A stretch of 64,000 bases of DNA. Source: Anthoceros angustus. Lineage: Eukaryota; Streptophyta; Anthocerotopsida; Anthocerotales; Anthocerotaceae. The position numbers and the translations under genes were made by a program. Location of the stretch: the NCBI GenBank assembly GCA_010909165.1, contig MU008160.1, positions 2,135,001 through 2,199,000 on the forward strand. Direction: 5' to 3'. This document shows positions 20,347-31,978 of this stretch, piece after piece. Every line of letters starts with the position of its first letter. Positions within the stretch are counted from its first letter, which is position 1. The notes under the pieces were generated by a model that did no database searches, was not told the origin of the DNA, and worked only from the letters and a program-made list of their open reading frames with translations.

Positions 20347-21110
20347 ATGTTCAATATCGAGAAGTTAGATGGTACTAACTTCCCGCTCGAAAGAACAAGT
20401 GTATAGTGTTCTAGTGCGTAAAAAAGGCATCAAGCCCATAAAGTTGTTAGCGCCAAACCGTATAGTATGACTCGATGAGTGGCGGGACTGGATGAGCTTG
20501 CTAGATCTACTATCATGCTAACATTGTCAAAACAAGGTACTTCAATGTGAAAGATAAGACCACGAGTTACTGGACGCGTGTTGGACTGATGAGAAGCAAA
20601 GCGCGGCTTCGTGTTTATTGGTTAAAATGGTGGACTTGAAGATGAAGGAAGGGACGAGGATGTCCGATCATCTCAATGATTTCAATACCATTTCAGCCTC
20701 TCATCTCAAGGTATCACGCTCCCGATTTCAGTGAGAGCTATGTTTCGCTGGTCACATTACCAGAGTTGGGACACCTTTCGTATGGCCTCCGAAAGTAATT
20801 CACCTCGCCAGTGGTCTTACCATTGTTTGTAATGTAGAAGGTAGCCTGTTAAGGCGAGAGGAGGTGAACAGAAAACATGGAACCTTCCAAAGGTTCCAGG
20901 CTCTACAGCGAGAGAGGAGGTCCACCGCGAAGGGAAGCAACCGGGATGTAAGCTTCTCTCAGAAAGTAAATCTAGTAATGTCAGAATGTGGAGTGTCACT
21001 ATTGTCACACAAAAGGGTCACTAAAAGAGAGTGCGAGAAGTTCAAAAAACCAAGGAAAGAGAAGAAGACGACAAGAAGGCGACTTTGCTCACAAAGTTGG
21101 AAGAGTTAAA
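20347..21110 (+). pseudogene. Ty1/copia gag (element at 19.1 kb)
   Basis: It starts MFNIEKLDGTNF at 20347. Later blocks include VDLKMKEGTRMSDHLNDFN (about 20630-20690) and SGLTIVCNVEGSLLRREEVN (about 20810-20870). A degraded knuckle ends in KRECEKFKK with a His nearby (about 21000-21050). These fit a copia gag with a C-terminal CCHC. Frames are interrupted about six times. No protease, integrase or RT of this element follows, so it is truncated. The copy at 41765-42547 has different breaks. Confidence 0.65.
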
Positions 21111-21152
21111 CTCTGAGGACGCGAGATGTCCTTATCTCTTCTTACGAATGAA

Positions 21153-21545
21153 TACACAAGCATACGCATCCTCTATAAAGGAGAACATCAATCTTCATCG
21201 AACAAACCTTAACAAATCAGTAGATCGAGGATTATTTAAAGATATTTGCAAGAATATGAGATTTTGAAGTTCATGGAGGAACTATTTCGGTTTAGGTGTC
21301 GCCTTTGGGTAATTTACGTGTTCTAGGAAACCGAAGGGAACAAGTATAGAGAATGAATTCGTTAACACACGCCGGAATATTTATGCATACACCCATCCCT
21401 CTATAAAGGGGACCATCAATTTTGATTGAACAAACCTTAACAACCGTAGATCAAAGGATTATGAAAAGTTACATGCAAGAAGAATGGATAACAAGATTTC
21501 GAAGTTCATAGTCCGGAGCAGCGGTTTCGATTTAGGTCTCGCCCA
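21153..21545. repeat. Imperfect tandem pair, each with a TATA-like core
   Basis: Two segments of about 160 bp start CATACGCATCCTCTATAAAGG (split by small changes) at 21161 and CATACACCCATCCCTCTATAAA at 21388. Each continues with GGA.AACATCAAT, GAACAAACCTTAACAA, GTAGATC..GGATTAT and AAGTTCAT. Period is about 230 bp. They may be LTR fragments or duplicated promoter blocks. The pair is preserved in unit 2 (42590-42985). Confidence 0.65.
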
Positions 21546-21689
21546 TTTATACCCCATGAGAAACTACAAATTTGGTAGGTTTTCACCAGGCTTCATGTTG
21601 GCAACTACTAAATTGGGAATTTTTCAATGGTGTCAATTGCTATATTGGCATCTATTCCAGAAAGAGATAGTGCTGTTGATTTCCGTTAA

Positions 21690-22495
21690 ATTCATTTATA
21701 TCTAGCATTAATTAATCTAATGACTTATCATTAAGTAAGTAATTAGTATTAATTAATATGAAGTGGTTTATGTTAAATAAGCATGGATTAGTGTTAATTA
21801 AACATGGTTAGCAATAGCTAAGTGGATAAACACAAGTAATATGCTTTAGCACATTCATTGCATATTATAGTGTATTCTTTGCATATTTCCGGCATATGCT
21901 GATGCCAATAGGATATCTTAGGAATATGCCCATGCCAAGGGCTAGTATACCTATATAGACCCTTTCACAAAGGACAAGCTCACATCATAGCTTGTCCTCT
22001 ACATATGCAATGCAAGAGTGTTGTGAGGAGGCCAAAGCTATCACTCCGAGAGCCATGTGCGAGCAATTTGCGTGTTGTTCTCGTGGGGAGAGTGTGTTTG
22101 TGCCATAACGTGCGAGCTACTCTCTCCTAGTGTTACAAATTGGTTTGCACCTATATTTGCATATTATATTTGTTTTGCTTCGTTGTCTCTCGAGGAAGTG
22201 CTCACATGAATGTGATGAAATATGACCTATTTAGGGCACTCTTCACTAGGGCACCTAAGACTATTAATTAATTTAGTTCTTAGGGCTTTAGGTAGTTTAA
22301 TGAGTTAGTTATTGCAACCACTTAGAGGTTAGAACTACTTATGGTTACAACCACCTTATGGTTATAACCACCTAGCCTATATAAAGGCTTTGTACTTCTA
22401 TTATAATCAATGCATACAACTCTTTTGTGCAAAGCTTTCTACTATCACTTGCTATGTTTTGCTACCTAGGCTATGATTCTCATCATGGTATCGAG
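21690..22495 (+). repeat. AT-rich LTR-like DNA ending in a copia primer site
   Basis: TATATAAA at 22378-22385 is followed about 100 bp later by CATCA and then TGGTATCGAGC (22485-22495), a copia primer site with one base missing. The LTR would therefore end at 22484. The start is uncertain, perhaps near 22210. The preceding part (21690-22200) has its own ACCTATATAGACC box and may be a second, older LTR. Both are repeated at 43090-43884. Confidence 0.5.
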
Positions 22496-22648
22496 CATTG
22501 CTGCTCTCTATTTGCATTGGGCAACTTGACATGACTGGTCTACTCTTCTTCTTCATCTTCTTCTTCATTTCCTTTTAGAAGATGCATAGATTCTTTAGAT
22601 TGCATGTCATAGATTCTTTGTCATGTTTTGCTTCCTTAATCTTCAATA

Positions 22649-23140
22649 ATGCACACAAGTGCATCCAATCCTTGCTTCAACGATGGACCCTTCAATCCTC
22701 GCAAGCAAGGCTATTGGAAGAAGATTAAAATGCAAGACAAGATAGAATATAGGAATGCAAAGATTAGAATTGCTAGGAAGTATAGTAAGATAGTAGGAGA
22801 TTCCATACTTATTGCTAACTTCATTGGCTCTATTCTAATCAAAGTAGAAGATCAAAGGCAAATAGAAATTGCTAGAAGAAACTTGCTTACTATCTTTAGT
22901 TTAAGTCAAGTGAAAGCAATAGAACTCGCTCTTGATCACATCCCAAACCTACATGCGGTCCTCTTTCTTCGTCTCCAATGCAGTTCACAACAACGTAACA
23001 AGCATAGAGGATTTATCAAGAGAAGTCGTGATCTCAATGAGCGCCTCCTTGAGCACACCGATCCACACATCTGTGTCTTCATCACAATCTTCCTTCATCG
23101 CCGCTGTCATCTTGACAAACACGCCAAGAGAGAAAAGATT
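22649..23140 (+). CDS. Unrecognised open frame after a copia primer site
   Basis: The frame is lysine/isoleucine-rich, with NPRKQGYWKKIKMQDKIEYR and VKAIELALDHIPNLHAV, and predicted mostly helical. It begins about 150 bp after the primer site, where gag belongs, yet shows no gag motif. It remains open to 23413, but the part after about 23150 is antisense to ORF1 and not its own. In unit 2 the equivalent (44030-44500) is broken by indels. Possibly a non-autonomous element's gag substitute or a captured fragment. Confidence 0.3.
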
Positions 23141-23159
23141 CCTCCTTGCCTTGCTCCTT

Positions 23160-24858
23160 GCGCCCGGTCGCCTACCACTTTAGTCCGCCCACCCTCTTGG
23201 GTAGGCCTCCCCGGTAGGTCAAGGGCCTCGCCAGGCACAAGCGAGATGGTGGGGACTCCCCACCCTTGCTCACCCCTCTGTGGTAGTCCTCCTCTCATAG
23301 ACTACCATTCGGCCTTCCTCGGCGGTTCATTCCTCTCCTCTTTCTTGCTCACAGGGGAAAAGATTCCCACTCAGCAACCTTGTTGCCTCTACATCCTCCA
23401 CCCTTGCTCCTAGCATGCTTGTGGAGGTCTGACCTGCCTTTCTCGGTGCAAAAGTCAAGGCCTTTCAAGGGGTCGAGATGGATTATCTCAAGGATGCCAA
23501 GCATCTTCCAACTCCTTGCTTGTGAGAAGTCCTCCTGCTTTCCCACAAATGCACCAAATAGGTGTGCTAAGGTAGTGGCCTTCCTCATCATCAATTTGGC
23601 TTGAGGAGCTTCTCCGGTGGATGTAGGCCTCATACATGATGGTGCCTAACTGCTCTCCTCCTCAAATCTTCCACAAAATTGTGAAGTTGGTGCAAATAGG
23701 AAGTCCTTTAGTAATTTACCAACCCCAATACAATCTTCGAAAGAGCCTCCACTCAGCCTCTTGATGCTATCTCGCTTTCCAGCCATTCTCGCATGGGCCT
23801 CACCTCCGTCCATCATGTCGAGGAGCTCATGAATATCTGAGAGGTCAGCCCTCTTCCCTCCATTCGGACCTTTCGAGGAGAGCAATTCCCGAGCTTTCCT
23901 CCTGGCCTCCCATACACACGAATGCTCCTTACGGTTCAAAGAATGAGGATCCGTCGAGCATTCCTTTCCTAACGCTGCAAGGGCTGCCTCTCGATTGATG
24001 GAGATTGATGAAGCACTCCTCAATCACCCAAATTGGTGTAGGCCCATTGCCGGCCATACACCCATCCTAACTGATATTATCTTCCTCACGCCCACCGCCA
24101 AATCCACTAAATCACGAGGTTGAGCCGCCCCGCAAAACACGAATTGGGGCATTACAACTCATTTCATGGCGGCGCCCTACTGCCCTTCTTCTCCTTGCCT
24201 CCTCACAGGAAGAAGAACCTTGGCAGCGCTCTTCCCTTGCTCTTCCACATGCAGGCATGGCACATTCCTTACTTCCAACGCCTTAACGAAGAGAATTACT
24301 TTCCAATTCCAAGCGTTGTGTGCTCCAAAGCTTCACTCCCAAGCATTCCTTCCTTGTCACTAGGAGCGACACCCAACCTCGAGGCACAAGTCTGCATTAG
24401 CCCGGTTCCGACCCTTCCCGGGTCACGCCAATTTCCCTTCGCGATTTCTCCTCCCGGGGCAAGGCACCGGAGTGAGCTGCTTTCTTCTTCTCCGTTCAAT
24501 TTGCTCCTCTTTGCGCTCTCAATCCCTTCAATCTCACACCGCGCTAGGTTCCTCGACTGTGGCTCCCGCCTCGAGTAAATTCCAAAGACCAAGGCCCTTC
24601 ACAACCGGATCCAAACACCCGCTGGTGTTCGAGGCCGAGTCTGCCTCCTCCTCCTTCGCTTAGGTTTCTCTCGCTCGCGCCACCCTCCTCTTGCTCACAA
24701 GTCGCACACGCACAAGACCTTCCTTTTTTCAAGGCTTCCCCACGCCTCACCTCGCCTTCGCGGAATGAGGGCGCCTCAAGAGGAAGTTGCAAACCGCACT
24801 TTGCCTTTTGGATGATCGCCACGGAGGCCCACAACCCTAGATTAGGTAGGCAAACCAC
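23160..24858 (-). pseudogene. ORF1 N-terminal half (copy 3)
   Basis: Minus-strand blocks in order are 24858-24544 (basic start), 24592-24296, 24023-23646 (ADLSDIHELLDMMDGGEAHA, then KRLSGGSFEDCIGVGKLL) and 23633-23349 (SCMRPTSTGEAPQAK, AHLFGAFVGKQEDFSQARSW). They match copy 1 at 2560-1760 block for block, with similarity clearest at SCM(K/R)P and at the YTNL segment. Stops and frameshifts separate the blocks. The distal end fades into CCTACC/GGTAGG words at 23165-23220. No enzymatic motif is seen. Confidence 0.5.
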
Positions 24859-24961
24859 CGCGATAGGGGAGCAGCCACCGCGAAAGGTGCACCTACGCCG
24901 AGGGGTGCGAGCCTACCATGGGAAGGGAAAGAAAAGCAGCCGCTAGCGGCGGGCGCCCAGC

Positions 24962-25571
24962 CACTACCCACGCTTGGAGGAAGGGCGGATGGGGCGACTG
25001 AGGGGACTGCAGCGTGATGGCCCAGGAGTACAAGGGAGCTGGAGATTTCTAGCAAGGGGCCAACAGCGTAATTTGGGCCCTGAGACTTGGCCGAGTGCTT
25101 GTGAAGCACTTGGGCCCATGGATTTGAAGGGGCTAGGGGGAGCCAGCGCCCTTGTGGGCATGCCGAGAGGAAGTGAGGCCCAAGACATGGCCGGAGGAAG
25201 GCAGTGGACCAAGTGGCACTGGAAGCCATGGAGTCCGGCAGAAGGCAGCCAAGTTGGAGAAGGTCAGAGAGCTTCCGACCTTGTAGATCAGCCGGCTTAA
25301 AAGGCCTGAGGGAAGGTTGTCACAAACAGAGGAGAGAGCCATTCGGGCGACAACCCAAAGGGACTCTTGGAGGCGGAAGAGCATTTTGCCCAATTGGAGC
25401 AAGAGCGGAAGGGCAAAACGGAGGCTCTAGGAAGAGGGAAGCAGGCGACTCAGCAAGTGGAGGCGCAGGAGCAGGTGATGGCCACTCAAGCCATCAAAAT
25501 CCGGGACATGGAAGAAGAATTGCGAAGGACCCGGTACAATTTGGAAGAGAAGCGCTCGGAGCTGGAGACAC
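24962..25571 (+). pseudogene. ORF1 coiled-coil half, 5' piece (copy 3)
   Basis: This runs divergently from the minus-strand ORF1 half, about 100 bp away. The clear part is 25367-25571, a strong coiled coil (IKIRDMEEELRRTRYNLEEK). It is cut at 25571 by the copia insertion, which supplies an in-frame stop two codons later. The missing remainder continues after the element at 32125. Confidence 0.55.
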
Positions 25572-25576
25572 AAGAC

Positions 25577-25725
25577 TGTTGGGGATAAAACCCTACCATA
25601 GCTTGTACTACAGTTAATATACTTCAGTTAAGTAGTTAACCCAAGAGACACATTAACAATTTTGTATATAAGAGCACCTTCTTTATTAATTAATGCTTTT
25701 GTTTTACACGCTCCGCTTATTAGCA
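25577..25725 (+). repeat. Copia copy A 5' LTR
   Basis: It begins TGTTGGGGATAAAACC and ends TTATTAGCA. TATATAAGAGC near 25665 is the likely TATA region. Compared with the 3' LTR it carries a few substitutions and short indels. Confidence 0.9.
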
Positions 25726-25737
25726 TGGTATCGCAGC
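25726..25737 (+). other. Copia copy A primer-binding site
   Basis: TGGTATCGCAGC abuts the 5' LTR. The canonical plant initiator-Met site is TGGTATCAGAGC, which copy B retains exactly at 47143-47154. Confidence 0.85.
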
Positions 25738-26010
25738 ACCACTCTATCGATCCATTTAGGCCCCATTCTAGAATGCTATTAGCATAGATAATTTATCTAA
25801 TCACATAATACAAAATCTCTCTCGTGAGGAATGTGTGATTGTGTGACTAGTAATTCATCTTGCCTCGCACTCTAGATAGTGTTATTATATTCTAAATTAA
25901 ATGGGATTGTAAATGAGTCCTGGATTCTACATCATGACGGAGATGTGGCGGCGTCCCATGAGCCCTTCTCACAATTTTGTGGGTGCAAGAGATAAAATCG
26001 CCCATGCAAG

Positions 26011-26559
26011 TTGAGCATCAAGGTGGCTCACGTGGGTGCATTCTCAACGCCCAGGCCACGGACATCACCTCCTCCAACGACAAGATCCCACCAAACAACT
26101 TGGAGGAGAGAGCCCATCTCCGCACTCCCTACAAAGACTGCAGTAATTTCCCAACAGATTGCGACACACGCATCTCAACATCGATCTGAAGGAAGGTTTA
26201 ATACCTGTGGCTCAATACCGGATCTCAGGCTGGAAGCTTTGCGCATGAGAGTTACCAGCGCTGAGGAGATCCTTCTCGCACAAGTCTGCAGAGGACAATC
26301 TCTTTTGCTTCAACAGGAAGAACGCCTTTTCGTGGTGCACGATTTGCTCCAGAGTGTTCAGAATTCACTCGTCGCCCTCACCTTGAGATTGGAGCGTGCT
26401 GAAATTGGACCTTTGTCTGCACGAGCTCCGCTGGTTGCCACCTACTTGCCGACCTTGGTGCCTACACGCGAGGACCCATCCATGGCGCCGAGTGGGCGAT
26501 CAGATCCAGGCGCTACTCGACTGGATCCCGCCCAATCAACCCGAGGATCGCGCAAGTAG
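26011..26559 (+). CDS. Coiled-coil frame at the start of copia copy A
   Basis: This is a 182-codon frame. Its first third is Thr/Ser-rich. Codons about 70-130 form a leucine-rich helix (LRLEALRMRVTSAEEILLAQ, then LQSVQNSLVALTLRLERAEI) likely to be a coiled coil. It sits where the gag N-terminus belongs but lacks the usual copia start motif. In copy B (47365-47950) small indels shift it. Either an atypical gag N-terminus or a separate structural ORF. Confidence 0.35.
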   Translation: MSIKVAHVGAFSTPRPRTSPPPTTRSHQTTWRREPISALPTKTAVISQQIATHASQHRSEGRFNTCGSIPDLRLEALRMRVTSAEEILLAQVCRGQSLLLQQEERLFVVHDLLQSVQNSLVALTLRLERAEIGPLSARAPLVATYLPTLVPTREDPSMAPSGRSDPGATRLDPAQSTRGSRK

Positions 26560-26959
26560 GTGCAAGCAGTGCAAGCGCAGACTCTCACCGACCCCAATCA
26601 AGACCTTTGCCTAGGTTAATGATTCGCTGAGTCCCGCCACCGTCAAATTCATGATCACCTGTGGCGTTTCATGTTAGTTTGCACATTTCAGATCTAACCC
26701 TTTAAACAAAGATCGCGTAAACGCCACGTACTTTTAGATGTCGTTTCATTTTCTCTCATGTCGTATGACTTGGGTTACTGCTTGGGGATTCGAGGGGACT
26801 TTGGATGAGGATTTAGCCACGATCTCCTTTCTTCAATCCTGCAGCCTCAATTCCTCGTGATTCAACCCTCCCCACATTTAGAGTACCATCTCCTCGTTAA
26901 CATGGGTTCCGCTGCTCGGCATTATATTCGGTGAATTCAAAGAAAAGATCGCTTGATGG

Positions 26960-27720
26960 CAAACTGTTACTTAGAGCTGAGAGCACGAATGCAAGCAACC
27001 AACGCGAGGGATGTTTGGGAGTACGCGATGGGAGCATCGCCAATCCACACTGGTCCCATCTACAATGCAAATCAACCAACAATGTATGAGAAGGCGAATG
27101 GGACAAAGGGAACAAAGTAGCTTTCGCCATCTTGCCGTCTGGTCGGATGCTGAACTGTCATTGAGGTTGAGTTCCTGCACAGCATGCTGCAACTCGACTC
27201 AAATTTGACACGCATATGTACAATGTGTGTACCTGATGAATCACAAGGATTTCCACTGCTCGTGATAAGGAAGGAGACCTCGTGGACCCGAGTGGAATTA
27301 CCAAGTTGAGGCTTCAAGGAGCACAATTAGTCGCGCTAGGTGCCAAGATCATTGAGGTCAAAATGGTTGCCCACATTGCCTTTGCCCTCATCCTACCAAA
27401 CGCTTATCTCCTGATGAATTGCCCTCTCTCTCACTGTATGCCGCTGAATCAACCTTATAACCTCGAACTCCGAACATCGTGTTGGGGCCTCTCAAGAGGA
27501 AGCCAAAGACACAAACCAGTGTCGTGGCCTTTGAGCAAGAGGAGAAAAGGTTCTTTGCGGCAAAAGCCGCTTTGTAAAGGGAAGGGGAAAGAAAAGAAGA
27601 CTCACCACCTAAGCGGTTCGTGGCTCGAACTCATCTCCCTCCATCAAACGGCAGGTACGTCTGGTGGTGCTAAATTGCTGGTCACCGGGAGAGGGACCCT
27701 TAAGAAAAGTCTCTGAGACC
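26960..27720 (+). pseudogene. Copia copy A gag C-terminal part
   Basis: LRARMQATNARDVWEYAMG (about 26973-27030) resembles the gag helix preceding the zinc knuckle. A fragment near 27665 corresponds to the knuckle that copy B preserves better (CQIAGHWERDC, about 49100). 26750-27350 is virtually identical to 48160-48770, in contrast with its flanks. Confidence 0.45.
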
Positions 27721-27824
27721 CAAAGAAGGATCCTCGACTGAAGCACATGTTGCCGCCATAAGGACAAGGATCTTCTCCACAAAGCAAATGTCCTAATAAG
27801 AATAAATGCTTTGTCGCCGTCGAT

Positions 27825-29170
27825 CCACAAACTCTTGGTTTATAGATTCAAAAGCGCCCATGTCTGTAATAACAAAGATCTGCTTTTACATAATCAAAAT
27901 GTATGTCCCAAAGACACTATGGGGACTCTAGAGGCATAGACGTACGTGGAATGGCATCGCATTACCTTACCTTGGCCGATGGGTCCGAATCTTCGGAGGA
28001 TGTTCTCTATGTCCCCGCCATGTCGAAAAATTTGGCCGCCGATTAGGGCACGCACTAACTGAAAGTATGGTTTCTCCTTTGAGCAGGCATGTCAGATGAC
28101 CTGTCTGCACTGGAAAGTGTATTGCTAGAGGTCACGGTAAATGAGCTATATCATGAACCTCGTCTGTGTGGCTTATGTTACCTCAACCACCTCCAAGCAA
28201 GTCTTGCATGCTAGGCTTGGACATGTAAATAGGGAAAAGTTGAACCTTATGTCTTCACCGACATTTAGGAGAAACCGCCTCCTATTTCAAGCAATGCCTC
28301 TGCCCGCCTTGTGTGTCCTCTCAAAGCGTAAGGAGCTTCCTTCAAAACAAACAGTACGTGAGGGCTCAGCGTCGGACCTCATACATGCCGATATTGCCGC
28401 AAGCCGCAGTTAAGTCACCGGGTGGCGCAGAGTATTATCTCACCTTAACGACGATTACTCCTCGCTACACTTGGGTCTTCCCACTACCAAGAGTGATGCT
28501 TTGAGTGTATAGAAACCTCGGATTTCTATGGTACAGAGACAAACCGGTAATCCGTGAAGTGCTTTCGCATAAGCGGGGGAGTTCGTTGGTCGCCAATATG
28601 ATGTGCTATTTGCAGCTCATGGATCATTCGCCACTGCCATTCCATATACTCAAGAGTAGCCGAACGTAAGAACCAGACTGGTGGGTATGACAAGGAGCAT
28701 GCTTGGATGGGCGGGTTTGCCCAAATACCCAAGGTAAGCCCTTACAATCATGACCACATACTTAATGTGAGTTCCCGACAACTTCATTACCCGGCAAAAC
28801 TCCCTATGAGGCGTTCTCGAAGAAGAAGCCCAAATTGTCAGATTCATGGTGTTCGGCCCACAAAGATATGCATATATTCCTAAATGTAAGAGGCGCAGTT
28901 AGATGACAGTGGCTAGGCCCCTTTGGCTATTCTTCAAAGGCATATAACTCGTATGAGCCTGCAACCCATAAGGTGGTGTTGGCACGTAGTGTTACCTTTG
29001 ACGAGCTTACTACTCCAAGGGGGCAGACTTTAACATATTTCGGGACAGATATACTGCCCATCCGCAGAAGTTACAAGTACTGGCATGAAGAGGACAGCTC
29101 AGGCTTAGTCATACTTGATGCAGCAAACCAAGTTTCACCTCAACACGTGGTTCAACAACCAAAGAAGTGA
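27825..29170 (+). pseudogene. Copia copy A protease and integrase
   Basis: The protease segment reads DS then AHVCNN near 27845, having lost the GAT of the DSGAT active site seen in copy B. HARLGHVNREKL (28207-28242) is the zinc-domain start, but the Cys pair of copy B (CQSC) is partly lost (LCVLSK). The core TLTTITPRYTWVFPL has lost the DDYS aspartates seen in copy B. ATHKVVLARSVTF (about 28965) marks the end of integrase. Confidence 0.65.
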
Positions 29171-29569
29171 ATTACTCCCGATTCAGATGGCGAGGACTTT
29201 CTACCGCCATGTCGATGTCGAGGATCAAGAGCCCTGGTACTTTTACATGTTGACCGAGGTTTCTTCACCATTCGATGAATATTCGTATTCCATGTTCTCT
29301 GCAGATCCGATGAAATAGTCAATTATCGATGGTGAATTCTCGACCGCCCAAGCAAAGTGGGAGTACCCTTGCAGCCGCGTGGTTGATGAACCCAGATATC
29401 CTACACGTGAGCGACGTTCACGTGAGCACTGGACTGAACCACCTTACCAGGCACTTGATTTTCGACGAGGCTCTCGGCTCATGTTGCGCATTTCACCGTA
29501 CTCAAGTTCGCCAGACTCCACAAACGATGAAGAGGCTATTAATGGCCCCGATGGCCCTCAAGCACTTCA

Positions 29570-31004
29570 ATAGATGATGAGTATGCTTCACTCTTAAAAA
29601 CAACACTGGAGCTCGTGGACTTACTCGAAGGCGTGAAGCCCATTAGTCAGCAAATGGGTGTTTAAGACCTAAGTTGAAAGTGTATGGACGATCGCTAGAT
29701 ACAAATCTACTCGGGTTGCTCGTGGATTTAGCCTAAATTCCGGCATAGATTATGGTGACACTTTCTCACCAAGAGTAAAGCCACCTTCTGCTGGATTCTC
29801 TATGGCAGAAAGAGTACGATCTGGAGGTACAACAAATGGATGTGTGTACTGCCTTTTTGCATGGGGAACTAGAAGAGACCTCTGTATACGCAATGTACCA
29901 CAAGGGTACATCACCACAAATGTTTACTGTGTGGAAAACGATATATGGTCTTAAACAATCACCTCGTGCTTGGTACAAGCGGATAATGAAGTATCTTCGC
30001 AAGCTTGGTTTCCTCTCCCGACACTAATGTTTTTACTTACGATGGCTCACGCTCGTCATTCTAGCTCTTATGTTGACGACGTCGTGCTTCTTAATAATAA
30101 TCGAATAGCTTGATAAGGTGAAGGACATGCTGCGCAAGGAATTCGAGATGATGACCGGGTGATCTACAATCTGCATATGATCCTCAAACGATCCCATGGT
30201 CAGGTCACATTACATCAAACGAAGTACATTACGGAGATACTTAAAAGGTTTCACCTGAACGAGGTAAGATTCAGAGTCACTCCCTCTGCTGGGGAGAAAC
30301 TTACGGCCATGTCCCTCGTAATGAACGTGAACTTGAGGACATGCAACTTGTTCTTGCGCAGAGGCAGCTATCGCTCGATCTTTTGGCAACCTGACAAGAC
30401 CCGACACATCGCCATTACTGGCCTCGATGGTCTCACAGTTTTTGAAGTCTCCTGGACGACATTGGCAGCATGTCAAGAGGATTTACATATCTAAAAGGTA
30501 CCATCTCATATGGTCCGCAATACACCAAAGCGTGGGAGTAACAAGCTAGAACTTATCTCATATGCCGATGCCGACGGGCCTCTGGCGACACCGTGAAGAG
30601 TCTCGTCTGACATCCTTTGTTTCCGTTCCGTACTATCACCGGAGCTGCAAGAAGGCACTTCCTCGCTCAAGTCTGCCGAGTATAAAGCTCTCACCGATGC
30701 CCTGCAAGAAGCCGAGTGGAGAGAGCCGGAGTCGATGAATCAAGCCGCAGACAGTCCAACACTCACGCTATGTGACAACATGAGCGCAATTGCCCTTGTC
30801 TCCAACCCTAGGTTTCATGCCAGAACCAAGCATATAGAACTCTATCATCACTACATTAGGGACACAGCTGAACGGGACATAGTCAAGGTTGAGTATGTTA
30901 GCACACATTTAAATACTGCAGACATATTTACCAAGGGGCTTCCCAAAGCCAAACACTTTCAGCACATGGCCGCTTTAGGTCTCAAGGAGTTCAGCTATCC
31001 CTAG
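29570..31004 (+). pseudogene. Copia copy A reverse transcriptase and RNase H
   Basis: RT blocks are MDVCTAFLHGELEE (29836), YGLKQSPRAWYKR (about 29945) and the active site YVDD at 30069-30080. The RNase H C-terminus is clean from 30735 to the stop at 31004 (CDNMSAIALVSNPRFHARTK, VEYVSTHLNTADIFTKGLP). In copy B this last part is broken, while other parts are better, so the two copies decayed or were misread independently. Confidence 0.8.
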
Positions 31005-31978
31005 CATGTCTCACTGGCTACATTCTGTGGAGGACTGGCACTAGCAGTCTCTAGGGTTTGTGCACACCACACTGAGAGGTCTGCACCTTGGTGGCTCATG
31101 CCACAACTTCCATTAGGCCTCAGTCTTCACGAGGTGCCACCCTAGGTTCAAGTCCATTCTGCACAGGTCACAGCCTTTGGTCAGTCACATGTCTGCTTAG
31201 AGGATGAAGCTCAATGAAAATTCTAGGCGAAGCAGACATGGTTTAGGTAGGAATTTACTTAGTGGTAGAGCTTTTGTCGACAAAGGCACCGCTCAGTAAG
31301 CACACACACTATGGGCCTCTAGAACCACGACGCCTACCTATTCACCTCAATGTCGCCAAGAGCTTCGTGCAGCAGCCTTTTCCACACTCTATCGCCCGCT
31401 GCCCCGCCACCTCAATTCGTTTTATGTCCAGAAGCTTCTCCATCTCTGCAAGTGTTGCAAACACAGTTTCCACCTGGTCAGCTAGCAGTAGAGCGATGTG
31501 AGGTCTTCTGAGAGCACGAGCTCTGCTACGAGGGCTGCTCTCCACTTCGGCCCTCCTTACCGCTTGAGTTGGGCATGTATGTGTTTGTGATGCTTTAGAG
31601 GCTGGAGGATTCGTCCGAGTCCAACTCTCGAACACCGGGCGGCGGCGGTCGTCGGCAGCGCCGTGCGCTATATGAGCGCAGCGCCACGGCCGGAATCACT
31701 TTCGTTGGGCGCCACGCCCCGCCCGGCCCCGGCCGGGGCGCCGCTGCCTCCTCTCGCTGGTGCGCCTGGGAGCCATGGCTGAGGAATTGCTGCGCGTGGA
31801 GCCTGAGTGGGTCCTCGTTCTTGTGTGTTACCGCCGCTCCTAGGTGTAGCCACGCCTTAAGAGGGTCAACAACCCATGTGAGCGTACGTGTTCAAGAGGG
31901 GAGTAGCTGGGCGTAATGCTATGTAATGATGCTCTATTCAAACCTATGGTTGCATAAGCTATGTAGGTTTAGTGGGAG
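31005..31978. other. Copia copy A 3' region with possible antisense frame and purine tract
   Basis: About 970 bp lie between the RNase H stop and the 3' LTR, long for a copia element. On the minus strand, 31635-31342 reads LLADQVETVFATLAEMEKLL, a helical segment, and 31853-31668 is Gly/Ala/Pro-rich. The equivalent in copy B (53239-52673) keeps related words but not frames. GGTTTAGTGGGAG (31966-31978) abuts the 3' LTR and is a good polypurine tract. Confidence 0.5.

Noticed and set aside
24837-25300. Protein-coding gene based on identical frames in both units (130 codons minus, 108 codons plus)
   Set aside because: Identity of DNA in the two units preserves all frames on both strands, so conservation here does not indicate coding.
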